Source: Ruania albidiflava DSM 18029 (GTDB lineage Bacteria > Actinomycetota > Actinomycetes > Actinomycetales > Beutenbergiaceae). Taken from it: 64,000 nt of DNA. The stretch spans positions 34,536 to 98,535 of the forward strand of contig NZ_ATWL01000014.1 of the NCBI RefSeq assembly GCF_000421225.1, read 5' to 3'. Of the stretch, positions 1 through 9,175 are shown piece after piece. Position 1 is the stretch's first letter, and the number at the start of each line of letters is the position of its first letter. The notes beneath the pieces were generated by a model, which saw only the letters and a program-made list of their open reading frames with translations, was not told where the DNA came from and searched no databases. The translations under genes were made by a program, and so were the position numbers.

Positions 1-1642
1 CGAGCAGCTGCCGGACCGGCACGCACAAGGCATCGTCGCGGCGGGTCATGAACCGCAGCGCCTCCAGATGCATGATGCCCACCCGCAGCCCGGCCCCGCG
101 GCAGGCTGCGATCTCGGCGAGCATCGAGTTCTGGGGCCCGCCGTGCCGGCGCCAGTCGCCGGCGAACACCACGTCGTACGCTGCGTGTCCCACGGCCTCG
201 CTGGCCGTGCCGTCTGCTTCGCCCGCCTCGGCCACCAGGGCGGTGGTCGCGGCTGCCGGGGCTGCCCAACGCCGCGGTGCCGGGAAGGGCCGTTCGCCGG
301 ACGGGTCCAGGTACGCCGGCGCCCCAGCACCGATCTGCGCATGCCAGTCCCGGTGCGCCTGCTGGTAGGCGTTCCTGGCCGTGTGCCGCCAGCCGGCGGA
401 GAAGTCGGGGGCTGACAACGAGCCGGGGTCGGCGCGCAGCAACGTCAGTGCCACTTTCGTGGTCACCACCACAGGACGGGCGAACGCCGCCTCGAGCCGG
501 CGCATGAACTCGGTGTCAGCGGCCTTGCGCACAGGGTCGTAGAAACCGACCCGGGCCATCACCCGTTGACGCCGAAACATCAACGAGGTGGCAGCGGGGA
601 CCACCACATGGTAGCCGGGCCGGGTGACCACCAGCTCCGGGGTGACCCTGGCACCCCATCCTCGGGTGGCGAGCACGCCCCCGGAGGCCAGCAACGGAGC
701 GGCCCCGGTGGCGAGGTAGGCCGGATGCGCCCAGTCGTCGGCATCGAGGAACGTGACCAGCTCACCACGAGCCTGGGCGAGCGCCACGTTCCGGGCGCAG
801 TAGGTACCGCCGTTCACGCGCCGGTGGATCACCCGCACCCGCGGGTCCACCGCTTCCGCAGCGGACCACAGGCCGGGGACGGCGGCCGTGGACGCGTCGT
901 CGACCACGAGCAGCTCCCACTGCTGCCAAGTCTGGTCGCGGACCGACCGGATCGCGGTGAGCAGCTCCGGCCCGGGGTCGCGGGCAGCCATGATCACGGT
1001 GATCAACGGTCCGCCGGTGACCGGTGCACTCAGGTCGGCACCGAGCCGGTCGAACGGAGTCGGGCCGGCCCCGGGCAGCAGCTCCAACGGAGCGAAGGAG
1101 CGCTTCAACAGGGCGCCGTTGAGCTCGGCCAGCCATGGATCGAGCTCCTCGGGCCCACCGGGGAGGAACGGGTTCAGCAGGTCGGCGACCATCCCGCGGT
1201 GCTGCCGTGCCGGCAGGTCGGCACCGGGCAGCAGCCGGTGAGCAGCCTCGTGCCTGCGCAGGTGCACCAGCAGCTGCAGGTACAAGGTGGCATGATCACC
1301 CAGCGCGCGCAGACCACCTGCTCCGGCGAGAGCGTCGAACAGGCCGAGCGCCGCCTCTTGGTCCGCGAGCTCTCCGGTCTGCAGGGCCAGCACCCGGGCC
1401 AGGTCGCCAGCCCACCGGGGATCAAGCCGGTTCCGCACTGCGCGAGCGTCCAGCCCTTGCCCGGGCAGCGCGGCGATCTCGGCCGAGGAGAGCCGGCCCA
1501 GCCCTGCCAGGTGGGCGAGCACCTCCCGACCCGCCACCGAGCGTGTGCGCAGCAATGTGGCCGCCAGCGCTCGCGGGTCCTTCTGCGCCCGTGCGGCGTG
1601 GTCGGCGTGCACGGCCGCGGAGCTCAGGCCCCGCACTGTCAC
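1..1642 (-). CDS. GT2 glycosyltransferase with appended Rossmann-like module (3' end beyond window)
   Basis: Family 2 glycosyltransferase, predicted to transfer a sugar from a nucleotide-sugar donor during envelope polysaccharide synthesis in the cytoplasm. The frame is open from a GTG at 1642 to the window edge, so the C-terminus is missing. An N-terminal helical region of about 200 residues ends in a DLLNPF motif. The GT2 domain follows (about 210-430) with WELLVVDDAS at about 241 and the metal-binding DADD near 295. After it begins a module reading YDVVFAGDW...GLRVGIMH, which is also seen after the GT2 domain in the genes at 2121 and 9176. The start overlaps the stop of the upstream gene by GTGA, indicating translational coupling. 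The three GT2 proteins are clearly paralogous. Donor and acceptor are unknown. Confidence 0.85.
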   Translation of the reverse strand, partial: MTVRGLSSAAVHADHAARAQKDPRALAATLLRTRSVAGREVLAHLAGLGRLSSAEIAALPGQGLDARAVRNRLDPRWAGDLARVLALQTGELADQEAALGLFDALAGAGGLRALGDHATLYLQLLVHLRRHEAAHRLLPGADLPARQHRGMVADLLNPFLPGGPEELDPWLAELNGALLKRSFAPLELLPGAGPTPFDRLGADLSAPVTGGPLITVIMAARDPGPELLTAIRSVRDQTWQQWELLVVDDASTAAVPGLWSAAEAVDPRVRVIHRRVNGGTYCARNVALAQARGELVTFLDADDWAHPAYLATGAAPLLASGGVLATRGWGARVTPELVVTRPGYHVVVPAATSLMFRRQRVMARVGFYDPVRKAADTEFMRRLEAAFARPVVVTTKVALTLLRADPGSLSAPDFSAGWRHTARNAYQQAHRDWHAQIGAGAPAYLDPSGERPFPAPRRWAAPAAATTALVAEAGEADGTASEAVGHAAYDVVFAGDWRRHGGPQNSMLAEIAACRGAGLRVGIMHLEALRFMTRRDDALCVPVRQLL

Positions 1643-2010
1643 GGTTGCCGCACCCCGGCGCGAGCACGATCGGAGCTGGCGGCCAGCAGGGCAGCGGTGG
1701 CGGCGTCCAGGCTGTCCTGGGCCCGGTCCAGACGGCCGACGTACTGCGCTTGAAGCAGCCGGATCGTGCCGAGCAGGTCCTCGTGCGTGGTGGACGGCGG
1801 CGTTCGGCTCGTGGTGGTCACCACCGCCCGCGCCCCGTACCGGGCGCGGGCGCGCTTGTTGGTGTCCAGGGTGAGCGCCCCGACGAGCAGGAGCAGCACG
1901 GCCAGACAAGCCTCCGGCAACCAGGGGTGGCCACCCGCCGCCGTCACCACGGCGAGCAGTGCCGGCAACGCCAGGGCAGCCAGGCCGAGCACGACCTTGC
2001 GGGATCTCAC
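1639..2010 (-). CDS. Small membrane protein with two TM helices and a helical tail
   Basis: Protein of 123 residues, not assigned to a known family. The GTG start at 2010 is chosen because AGGAGG lies 9 bases upstream and the hydrophobic N-terminus follows at once. Two membrane segments are visible (about 6-24 and 32-48). The remaining 75 residues are hydrophilic and look alpha-helical or coiled-coil (QAQYVGRLDRAQDSL), probably cytoplasmic. It is translationally coupled to the GT2 gene downstream. The two-helix plus coil layout resembles the N-terminal part of the TupA-like protein at 7730-9004. It may anchor or scaffold the glycosyltransferase at the membrane; this is inference. Confidence 0.7.
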   Translation of the reverse strand: MRSRKVVLGLAALALPALLAVVTAAGGHPWLPEACLAVLLLLVGALTLDTNKRARARYGARAVVTTTSRTPPSTTHEDLLGTIRLLQAQYVGRLDRAQDSLDAATAALLAASSDRARAGVRQP

Positions 2011-2120
2011 GCGCCTCGTCCTCCTGCTACTCTCGCGGTGTTCATCATCACGGTGCCTCCTTGGGTGCGGTCGAACGGAGCGGAACTTCCCCGACCACAC
2101 CAGAGCCGAAGGATCGCAGC

Positions 2121-4061
2121 GTGACGGCCAGATTTCTCTCCGATGAACACTCGGTAACCATCGCTCGGATCTCCCACGATCGGGTGCGCCGCAGCCCGGT
2201 GGGCTTCGTCCGTGCCGCCCTCCGCAGCGGGTCACGTCCCGTGCTGGACCTGCTCGCCCGTGCGGTGACCTGTGGAGAGCACGAGCTCGGCGGACTGCTC
2301 GAGTACCTCCACGACGGTGACGTGCCGACCGTCTGGTTCGACTCTCGCCGCCGCGCAGCCTTCGTCTGCCTGCTCACGGCACTGTCCACCGACGGCCGGC
2401 ACGGTGACGCCGCCCTGGCCGGCTGGTCGGCGATGCAGCGGGCACGCGGCGCGACCGTCCTCGGTGAGACGGCCCAGCTGCTGCTCGCCCAGCTGTCGCT
2501 GCACGCCGGCCGTGACGACCTGGTGCGCACCGTCCTTGCCACCGGCCAACGGCTCAGTCCCACGGTCCGGCACTACCTGGAGGTGGACCTGGCCAACCCC
2601 TACCGCAGAGAGGACCTGATCACGGTGCGGCCCGCAGACCACGACCGTTGGGAACGGCTCCTCGGTGAGCCGTTCCTGGCCGCTGGACTGCAGCCGCCCA
2701 CGGTGAGCGCTGCGGAGGCGACGTTGTTCGACGGGCTGAGCGCGCCGTCGTCGGCATTCACCGCCGGCCCGCTGGTGAGCGTGATCATGCCTTCCTACCG
2801 GCCGGACGCCGGTCTGCTCACCTCGGTGCGCTCGATCCTCGGGCAGAGCCACGCGCACCTGGAGCTGATCATCGTCGACGACGCCTCCGGTCCCGGCTAT
2901 CGGCACTGGTACGACCGGGCGGCGTCGCTGGACCCGCGGGTGCAGGTGCTCACCCTGGACCACAACGGCGGTACCTACCCGGCGCGCAACGCTGGCCTGC
3001 GTGCGGCCGCGGGGGAGTACATCACCTTCCAGGACAGCGACGACTGGTCGCACCCGGAGCGGTTGCGCCTGCAGCTGCGAGCCCTGGTCAGGGACACCGA
3101 CGCGGTCGGGTCGGTGAGCGAAGCGGTCCGCGCGACCGATTCCCTCACGCACCAGTGGCTCGGCTACCCGCCAGTGCGCAGGAACGCCTCCTCGCTGATG
3201 ATCCGGTGCGAGGTGCTCAGCCAGGTGGGACCGTTCGACCGGGTGCGCAAGAGCGCCGACTCGGAGTTCTACGAACGGATCCAGCACGCCGCCGGACCGG
3301 TGCTGGACGTGCCGGTGCCGCTGGCGATCACCCGACTGCGTGCCGGCACCCTCTCCCGGGCAGACTTCCGGTACGGCTGGATGCACCCCGAACGCCTGCT
3401 CTACCGGGAGTCCTACCGGCACTGGCACCGCACGGCTGCGGACCTGCGTATGCCGGCCGACGGGCCGCGACCGTTCCCGGCACCGGCGCCGTTCCTCACC
3501 CCACCTGCAGAGCGCGAGCCCGTCGAGGTGGATGTGCTCCTGGTGACCGACCTGTCCGCCGGCGGTGTGGACCTGGTCGGGCTGGACGCGCTCCTGGACC
3601 AGGCCGGTGCAGTGGGGCTGACCGTCGGCATCGTGCACCAGGAGGATGCCCTGCGCGCCCGGGAGAAGCGGCCGGACCTGGAGCCGGAGGTGCTCGAACG
3701 TTCCGCCCGCGGCAGGTGCGAGCTGCTCGCACCGACCACGCCGGTCGCCGCCCAGACCGTGGTGGTGCCGGACCCGCAGCTGCTGCTCACCCGGCGACAC
3801 CCTGCACCGCTGGTGCACACCAACGCTGTGCTCGCCCTGATCCGGGTGCCCGCCACGGCAGAGGAGGTGCTGGACCACCTGGAGGTGGCCGATGCCGCAG
3901 AGGCGGCGTTCGGGCGGCGGCCCCGGTGGGTCACCACCACTGAGACAGACCGCGCCGCTCTCACCGAGGACGGCTTCGGTGGCCTGGGGCTGCTCACCGA
4001 GGAGCTCGCCCTCCTCGCCGAGGACGTCGGTATGATCGGCGAGGGCGCCGCGGAGTTCTGA
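2121..4061 (+). CDS. GT2 glycosyltransferase with C-terminal Rossmann-like module
   Basis: 646-residue cytoplasmic GT2 enzyme, paralogous to the divergent gene at 1-1642. The GTG start at 2121 follows an AAGGA sequence; the open frame extends further upstream only through unlikely sequence. The N-terminal region (1-210) carries the DLANPYR motif. The GT2 domain starts near residue 216 (SVIMPSYRPD), with IIVDDAS and the metal-binding DSDD near 305. From about 465 a second module begins (VDVLLVTDLSAGG...GLTVGIVHQED), shared with the proteins at 1-1642, 9176 and 35708. It looks like half of a GT-B fold. The neighbouring UDP-sugar dehydrogenase suggests a uronic-acid containing glycan. Specificity cannot be read from the sequence. 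Confidence 0.88.
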   Translation: MTARFLSDEHSVTIARISHDRVRRSPVGFVRAALRSGSRPVLDLLARAVTCGEHELGGLLEYLHDGDVPTVWFDSRRRAAFVCLLTALSTDGRHGDAALAGWSAMQRARGATVLGETAQLLLAQLSLHAGRDDLVRTVLATGQRLSPTVRHYLEVDLANPYRREDLITVRPADHDRWERLLGEPFLAAGLQPPTVSAAEATLFDGLSAPSSAFTAGPLVSVIMPSYRPDAGLLTSVRSILGQSHAHLELIIVDDASGPGYRHWYDRAASLDPRVQVLTLDHNGGTYPARNAGLRAAAGEYITFQDSDDWSHPERLRLQLRALVRDTDAVGSVSEAVRATDSLTHQWLGYPPVRRNASSLMIRCEVLSQVGPFDRVRKSADSEFYERIQHAAGPVLDVPVPLAITRLRAGTLSRADFRYGWMHPERLLYRESYRHWHRTAADLRMPADGPRPFPAPAPFLTPPAEREPVEVDVLLVTDLSAGGVDLVGLDALLDQAGAVGLTVGIVHQEDALRAREKRPDLEPEVLERSARGRCELLAPTTPVAAQTVVVPDPQLLLTRRHPAPLVHTNAVLALIRVPATAEEVLDHLEVADAAEAAFGRRPRWVTTTETDRAALTEDGFGGLGLLTEELALLAEDVGMIGEGAAEF

Positions 4062-4130
4062 CCTGGCAGCGTCCGCGACCCGCAGCCCACGCTGCGCACA
4101 GCCGAGCAGCCGAGCAGCCGAGGAGCCCCG

Positions 4131-5423
4131 TTGAAGATCACCGTCGTCGCGATGGGCAAGATCGGCCTCCCGCTGGCCGTCCAGTTCGCCTCCCGGGGGC
4201 ACGAGGTGGTCGGTGTGGACGTGAACGAGACCGTGGTCGAACAGGTGAACGCCGGCACCGAGCCGTTCCCGGGGGAGGCCGAGCTGGACGTCACGCTCGC
4301 CGAGGAGGTCGCCGCCGGCCGGCTGCGGGCCACCACGGACTATGCCGACGCCGTCCCGGGCAGTGACGCCGTGGTCGTGGTGGTCCCCCTGTTCGTCAAC
4401 GACGACACCTGGGAGCCCGACTTCGGTTGGATGGACGCCGCCACCCGGTCCCTGGCCAGCCACCTGACCCCCGGCACCCTGGTCTCCTACGAGACCACCC
4501 TCCCGGTCGGCACCACCCGCACCCGGTGGAAGCCGATGATCGAGGAGATCTCCGGCCTGGCCGAGGGGGAGGACTTCCACCTGGTGTTCTCCCCAGAACG
4601 GGTGCTCACCGGGCGGGTGTTCGCCGACCTGCGCAAGTACCCCAAGCTCATCGGCGCGCTCTCGGCTGCGGGCGCGGACCGCGCCAAGGAGTTCTACGAG
4701 GCGGTCCTCACCTTCGATGACCGGCCGGACCTAGACCGCCCGAACGGGGTGTGGGACCTGGGCAGCGCCGAGGCTGCGGAGATGGCCAAGCTGGCCGAGA
4801 CCACCTACCGGGACGTGAACATCGCCCTGGCGAACCAGTTCGGCACCTTCGCCGCCGCCCACGGCATCGACGTGCACCAGGTGATCGCCGCCGCCAACTC
4901 CCAGCCCTACTCCCACATCCACCGGCCCGGCATCGCCGTGGGTGGGCACTGCATCCCGGTCTACCCGCGGTTGTACCTGTGGACCGACCCGGACGCCACC
5001 GTGGTGCGCACCGCCCGGGAGGCGAACATGGCCATGCCCTCCTACACCGTGGGTCTGCTCACTGGTGCACTGGGCGACCTTGCCGGGCGCACCGTCGTCG
5101 TCCTCGGCGCCTCCTACCGCGGCGGGGTGAAGGAGACCGCGTTCTCCGGGGTGTTCCCGACCGTGGCTGCGCTCGCCGAGGCCGGCGCCCGCGCCCTCGT
5201 GCACGACCCGCTGTTCACCGACGACGAGCTGGCCGCCCACGACCTGCAGGCCTACCACCTGGGCGAGAGCGCCGACGCTGCGATCATCCAGGCCGACCAC
5301 CGCCAGTACACCGAGCTCGGCCCGGATGACCTGCCCGGCATCCAGGTGCTGGTGGACGGCCGCCACCTCACCGACCCCGCCCGCTGGGAAGGCGTACGCC
5401 ACCTGAGCATCGGCGTCGGCTGA
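4131..5423 (+). CDS. Nucleotide-sugar dehydrogenase (UDP-glucose / UDP-ManNAc dehydrogenase family)
   Basis: 430-residue member of the UDP-glucose/GDP-mannose dehydrogenase family, which oxidises the C6 hydroxyl of a nucleotide sugar to a uronic acid using two NAD+. Starts at TTG with GAGGAG just upstream. The N-terminal NAD-binding segment reads VAMGKIGLP, a variant of the usual GLGYVGLP. The catalytic cysteine lies in VGGHCIPVYPR (about residues 274-284), and FSPERV and the GASYRGGVKE segment of the C-terminal domain are present. It lies downstream of the GT2 gene at 2121, so a uronic-acid precursor for the same polymer is likely. A second, more canonical paralogue is at 51720-52979. The exact sugar is unknown. 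Confidence 0.88.
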   Translation: MKITVVAMGKIGLPLAVQFASRGHEVVGVDVNETVVEQVNAGTEPFPGEAELDVTLAEEVAAGRLRATTDYADAVPGSDAVVVVVPLFVNDDTWEPDFGWMDAATRSLASHLTPGTLVSYETTLPVGTTRTRWKPMIEEISGLAEGEDFHLVFSPERVLTGRVFADLRKYPKLIGALSAAGADRAKEFYEAVLTFDDRPDLDRPNGVWDLGSAEAAEMAKLAETTYRDVNIALANQFGTFAAAHGIDVHQVIAAANSQPYSHIHRPGIAVGGHCIPVYPRLYLWTDPDATVVRTAREANMAMPSYTVGLLTGALGDLAGRTVVVLGASYRGGVKETAFSGVFPTVAALAEAGARALVHDPLFTDDELAAHDLQAYHLGESADAAIIQADHRQYTELGPDDLPGIQVLVDGRHLTDPARWEGVRHLSIGVG

Positions 5424-5469
5424 GACGAAACCCGCCAGCAGCGGCCTGCCTCTGTTGCACACTGGATCT

Positions 5470-6693
5470 ATGAGCAACGAACGCATCCTGGCAGTCACCG
5501 GCGGGAACGTGGTGCCGGTCAGCGCACCGGAGATCCCCGGCGGCACGGTCCTCATCACCGACGGCGTGATCACCGAGGTGGGCGGTCCTCACACCCCGGT
5601 CCCCGACGGCGCCGAGGTGATCGACGCCACCGGCAAGTGGGTGCTGCCCGGGTTCGTGGAAGCACACGCGCACCTGGGCGTGGCCGAGGACGGCGAGGGC
5701 TGGTCCGGTGAGGACACCAACGAGATGACCGACCCGAACGGCGCCCGGTTCCGTGCCCTGGACGGCATCGACATCGAGGAGGTGGGCTTCCGCGACGCTC
5801 TCGCCGGTGGGGTGACCACCGCTGTGGTCAAACCCGGCTCGGGCAACCCGATCGGTGGTCGCACTGTGGCGATCAAGACCTGGGGCGGACGCACCGTGGA
5901 CGAGCAGGTGATCAGCGCGGACGTGTCGGTCAAGTCCGCGCTGGGGGAGAACCCCAAGCGGGTCTACGGGGAGAAGAAGGAGACACCCTCCACCCGGCTC
6001 GGGGTGGCCGCCGTGCTGCGCGAGGCGTTCGTCGCCGCCCGCAACTACGCCGAGGCCCGCGCGCACGCATCGACCAAGGGCGAGCCGTTCGCCCGCAACC
6101 TCACCCACGAGACCCTGGCCGAGGTGCTCGATGGCGACCTGGTGTGGGACCAGCACTGCCACCGGCACGACGACATCGCCACCGCGATCCGCCTCTCCGA
6201 GGAGTTCGGCTACCGGCTCGTGGTCAACCACGGCACCGAAGGGCACAAGATCGCCGATGTGCTCGCGGAGAAGGACATCCCGGTGATCTTCGGCCCGATG
6301 TTCACCGCCCGCTCGAAGGTGGAGCTGCGCGACCGCGCCATCGGGAACCTCGCCCAGATCTCCGCCGCTGGGGTGAAGGTCGCGATCACTACCGACCACC
6401 CGGTGGTGCCGATCAACTTCCTCGTGCATCAGGCCACCCTGGCGGTCAAGGAGGGGCTGCCGCGGCAGGTGGCGCTCGAGGCACTGACCACCAACCCTGC
6501 GGAGATCCTTGGCCTGGCCGGGCGCGTGGGCGCACTGGAAGCGGGCCGGGATGGGGACGTGGTGGTCTGGGACCGCGACCCGCTGGAGATCGACGCCCGC
6601 ACCGAGCAGGTGGTCATCAGCGGTCGCCTGGTGCAGGAGGCCGTGCCCGACGGCGGAACCCGGGTCGTGGAACGCAGCGAACGGTTCGCCTAG
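5470..6693 (+). CDS. Amidohydrolase family protein (imidazolonepropionase-like)
   Basis: 407-residue metal-dependent hydrolase of the amidohydrolase superfamily. The ATG at 5470 is preferred over an in-frame start five codons earlier. An N-terminal composite beta domain (ATGKWVLPGFVEAHAHLG) carries the HxH metal motif near residue 63. Further metal-site elements are visible: a conserved lysine region (TTAVVKPGSG), a histidine in VVNHGTEGH and the aspartate in ITTDHPVVP. The C-terminus returns to the beta domain (LEAGRDGDVVVWDRDPLE). Many such enzymes hydrolyse cyclic amides or peptides, but the substrate here is unknown. A link to the surrounding polymer genes is not demonstrated; it may be a housekeeping gene. 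Confidence 0.85.
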   Translation: MSNERILAVTGGNVVPVSAPEIPGGTVLITDGVITEVGGPHTPVPDGAEVIDATGKWVLPGFVEAHAHLGVAEDGEGWSGEDTNEMTDPNGARFRALDGIDIEEVGFRDALAGGVTTAVVKPGSGNPIGGRTVAIKTWGGRTVDEQVISADVSVKSALGENPKRVYGEKKETPSTRLGVAAVLREAFVAARNYAEARAHASTKGEPFARNLTHETLAEVLDGDLVWDQHCHRHDDIATAIRLSEEFGYRLVVNHGTEGHKIADVLAEKDIPVIFGPMFTARSKVELRDRAIGNLAQISAAGVKVAITTDHPVVPINFLVHQATLAVKEGLPRQVALEALTTNPAEILGLAGRVGALEAGRDGDVVVWDRDPLEIDARTEQVVISGRLVQEAVPDGGTRVVERSERFA

Positions 6694-6762
6694 CTCACCA
6701 TGGGTAGTCCTGCCCGGCGGGCAGGAGCGGGGGAGCCGCCCGCGCGTGCCACGATGGGCCCC

Positions 6763-7113
6763 ATGCGCCATCTCGCCGCCCGCCTGTCGACCGCTGCCGC
6801 AGTGCTCACCGCCGTGCTGGTGGGCCTGGTCGGCTGCACCAGCACCACCTACAGCTGCTCGGACGGTTCCTGCTCGATCACCCTCACGGGGCAGGGGGCG
6901 AGCACCGAGATCGATCCGCTCTCGCTGGGCCTGTCCACCTCCGGCGACGTCCTGTTCACGCTGGAGAGCGCCGACGAGGGAGCCGCGACCTTCTCCGTGG
7001 ACGGCACCCGCAACGAGTGCGGCCCGGGGGAGACGGTGATGATCGACCAGCTGTCGGTGACCTGCACCGAGATCACCGAAGGCACGCTGAAGCTCACTGC
7101 CGCAGCGGAGTGA
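6763..7113 (+). CDS. Small secreted lipoprotein, unknown function
   Basis: 116-residue predicted lipoprotein. Starting at ATG 6763 the protein has a basic n-region (MRHLAARLS), a hydrophobic stretch and a lipobox ending LVGC at about residue 25, so it should be lipidated on the extracellular face of the membrane. The mature part is about 90 residues, Ser/Thr rich, with four further cysteines (YSCSDGSC, NEC, TCTE) that could form two disulfides. No family is recognised. It sits 28 bases before the tyrosine phosphatase gene and may be co-transcribed with it. Confidence 0.72.
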   Translation: MRHLAARLSTAAAVLTAVLVGLVGCTSTTYSCSDGSCSITLTGQGASTEIDPLSLGLSTSGDVLFTLESADEGAATFSVDGTRNECGPGETVMIDQLSVTCTEITEGTLKLTAAAE

Positions 7114-7141
7114 ACCGGCGGCCGGACACGAAGGGAGAGCG

Positions 7142-7636
7142 ATGAGCCCCGCAGACGAGCCCTACCGCGTGCTGGTGGTGTGCACCGGCAACATCTGCCG
7201 TTCGCCGATGGCGGAGGTGGTGCTCACCGAACGCTTCGACGAGGAAGGCCTCACCCCGCAGGTGCGGGTGGACTCGGCCGGGATCAGCGACGAGGAGCAC
7301 GGCAACCCGATCGACCCGCGCGCCCAGCGCGAGCTGCGTGACCGGGACTATCCGGTGCCCCACCACAGGGCCCGACCGGTGACCAGCCAGGACGCGCGCC
7401 GCTACGACCTCTTTCTGGCGATGACCGCCCAGCACGCCCGCGGCCTGCGCCGGCTGGGCGTCGAGGAGGACAGGATCCGCCTCTACCGCTCCTATCCTCC
7501 GGACGGCAGCGGCGAGGACGTGCCGGACCCCTGGTACGGCGACGCGAGCGGGTTCACCCGCTGCCTGGACACGATCGAGGAGATCGCCCCGAGCATCGTC
7601 CAGCAGGTGGGGGAAGGTCTCCGGCAGGTTCGTTGA
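7142..7636 (+). CDS. Low-molecular-weight protein-tyrosine phosphatase
   Basis: 164-residue cytoplasmic LMW-PTP that hydrolyses phosphotyrosine through a cysteinyl-phosphate intermediate. The signature CX5R loop is C14-TGNIC-R20 followed by SPMAE, and the general-acid aspartate is in DVPDPWYGD near residue 127. Length matches the family. GGGAG precedes the ATG. In other bacteria such enzymes (Wzb, Ptp) dephosphorylate tyrosine kinases controlling exopolysaccharide export, which fits the surrounding genes. No partner BY-kinase is present in this window, so the target is unknown. Confidence 0.92.
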   Translation: MSPADEPYRVLVVCTGNICRSPMAEVVLTERFDEEGLTPQVRVDSAGISDEEHGNPIDPRAQRELRDRDYPVPHHRARPVTSQDARRYDLFLAMTAQHARGLRRLGVEEDRIRLYRSYPPDGSGEDVPDPWYGDASGFTRCLDTIEEIAPSIVQQVGEGLRQVR

Positions 7637-7729
7637 CGGCTGGTTCGGCTGTGCCGAGGAGCTCGCAGCCGGGCCAGGCCCGTCCCCGGCACCATCCAGG
7701 TCTCTCCGTCCACGGTGAACCTGTCGTGC

Positions 7730-9004
7730 TCAACGGCACCACTCGGCGCAATCGACCACGGTATGGCCGAAGAGTGCCGGAGATCGCCCACCGTCGGTGG
7801 CCGGGTAGAGGTGCACCTCGGACACGTTCCCGAAGATCGGTCCGGCTGGTCGTCCGGCGCTCAGGTCGGCGGCGAGCCGGGCGCTACCGTCCACCCAACG
7901 CTCGCCGAGCAGCTCGTCGTGCGCCCGGACGAAGCGCTCGTTGCCGCCGCTGGGGGCCCGGGTGATCTCGCCGAGGACGATGCCCCGGGAGGTGTCGTAC
8001 AGGTCCACGCGGCAGAACGGCAGACCGACTGCCCGGGAGAGATGCTCGGCCACGTCGACCATCCTCGGCAGCGAGGCCGGCACGGGGATGGACGGATCAT
8101 GCTTGCGGCCGACCGCGACTTCTCCGTAGTCGGCGCCGTGCTCGTCGACGAACTTCAGCCGGATGGTGGACGCGTCACCGTGCCGTGCCACGTGACGGAC
8201 CAGGATGTGCCCGACCTGGCCGTAGAACATGTAGCACTTGACGTCGTTGGGTATCGGTCCGCCGTCGGCGTCCAGGAGCATCTCTTCGGCGAAGTAGGGT
8301 GCACGGGCCCTTCGCCCCAGCGCGCGGATCCGGTCGCGCATCTCCTGCTCGCTGTACGTCCCCTTGCCGCCGACTACGTCGTAGCGGCCATCCGAGCTCC
8401 GCTGCAGGGGAAAGACAGCGACGGACCCTGCACCGCCGTCCGCCTTGAGCACGAAGGTGTCCGGCAGGCCGGAGAGGTCGATCGAGTCGACGTCTGGCCA
8501 GACCCGATAGACCTCTGGGGTGCTGATTCCATGGCTCGCGGCAAGCTCCATGGTTCGGAGCTTGTACGGGAGCTGGAGCGCAGCGGATCGTGTCGTCAGC
8601 CCGAGCCGGTGCTCAGCGCGGAACACGCGAACGTGCTGGCGCAGGGACTGCCGGTACGAGGCCCGCTCCAGGTCGTCGAGGCGGGCATTCTCCGCCTGTT
8701 CCGCGGCAAGCTTGGTCTCCAGCTCACCGATCCGCTGCCGCAGCCGATCGTTCGCTGGCGCCGACGAGGCGGCAGACTCGGCCGCCGCCTGCCGGCGGTC
8801 GAGCGACCGCACGTGTCGGGCAAGCCTGTGCTGGCGAGCACGAACATCGAGGATCATCAGCGAACCGAGGCCGGTGAGCATGCTGAGACCGACAACGGCG
8901 ACACGTGACCACCCCAGCACCGCGGCCGCTCCGGTCGCCAGCATCAGGAAGAGCACCGCTCCTGCGGCGGCACGTTGACGGGTCGTCCCTCCAGACAGGA
9001 GCAT
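7730..9004 (-). CDS. Membrane-anchored TupA-like ATP-grasp protein
   Basis: 424-residue protein with three parts. Two N-terminal membrane helices (about 9-30 and 35-54) are followed by an Arg/Glu/Gln-rich coiled coil (about 58-118). A TupA-like ATP-grasp domain (PF14305 type, about 140-400) completes it. Visible ATP-grasp elements are VLKADGGAG (185-193), YFAEEML, DVKCYMFYGQ, FCRVDLYD and LGEITRAPSGG. TupA of Bacillus is linked to teichuronopeptide synthesis, that is, amide bonding of amino acids to a uronic-acid polymer. Database entries often mislabel this family as glycosyltransferase. It converges on the tyrosine phosphatase gene and diverges from the big GT2/TagF fusion. Paralogues lie at 22793, 53152 and 54108; this one alone has membrane helices. 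Confidence 0.83.
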   Translation of the reverse strand: MLLSGGTTRQRAAAGAVLFLMLATGAAAVLGWSRVAVVGLSMLTGLGSLMILDVRARQHRLARHVRSLDRRQAAAESAASSAPANDRLRQRIGELETKLAAEQAENARLDDLERASYRQSLRQHVRVFRAEHRLGLTTRSAALQLPYKLRTMELAASHGISTPEVYRVWPDVDSIDLSGLPDTFVLKADGGAGSVAVFPLQRSSDGRYDVVGGKGTYSEQEMRDRIRALGRRARAPYFAEEMLLDADGGPIPNDVKCYMFYGQVGHILVRHVARHGDASTIRLKFVDEHGADYGEVAVGRKHDPSIPVPASLPRMVDVAEHLSRAVGLPFCRVDLYDTSRGIVLGEITRAPSGGNERFVRAHDELLGERWVDGSARLAADLSAGRPAGPIFGNVSEVHLYPATDGGRSPALFGHTVVDCAEWCR

Positions 9005-9175
9005 CGGTCCACCTCACCCAGGGTCGCGACAGTCCGTGGTGCGTCCTGTCCGAGGTCAGGGTACGGGAAGTGCACGCGCCAGGTGCAGGACAGCCGGACG
9101 GGGCGTTCTGCACGGGAGGCTGTCCGCTCGGATACCCTGGGCTCGCTGCGCCACAGACAAAGGAGTGCTCAGCCC

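Noticed and set aside
566..1753. 395-residue plus-strand frame at the left edge
   Set aside because: Antisense to the GT2 gene that ends outside the window; the minus-strand frame carries clear GT2 motifs.
2232..4580. 782-residue open frame on the minus strand
   Set aside because: Antisense to the GT2 and dehydrogenase genes, rich in Gly/Gln/His/Arg and without any family motif; a by-product of high GC content. Similar long shadows at 5368-6771, 10841-11668, 12464-13336, 18427-19788, 20721-21764, 36677-37993 and 48324-50153 were dropped for the same reason.
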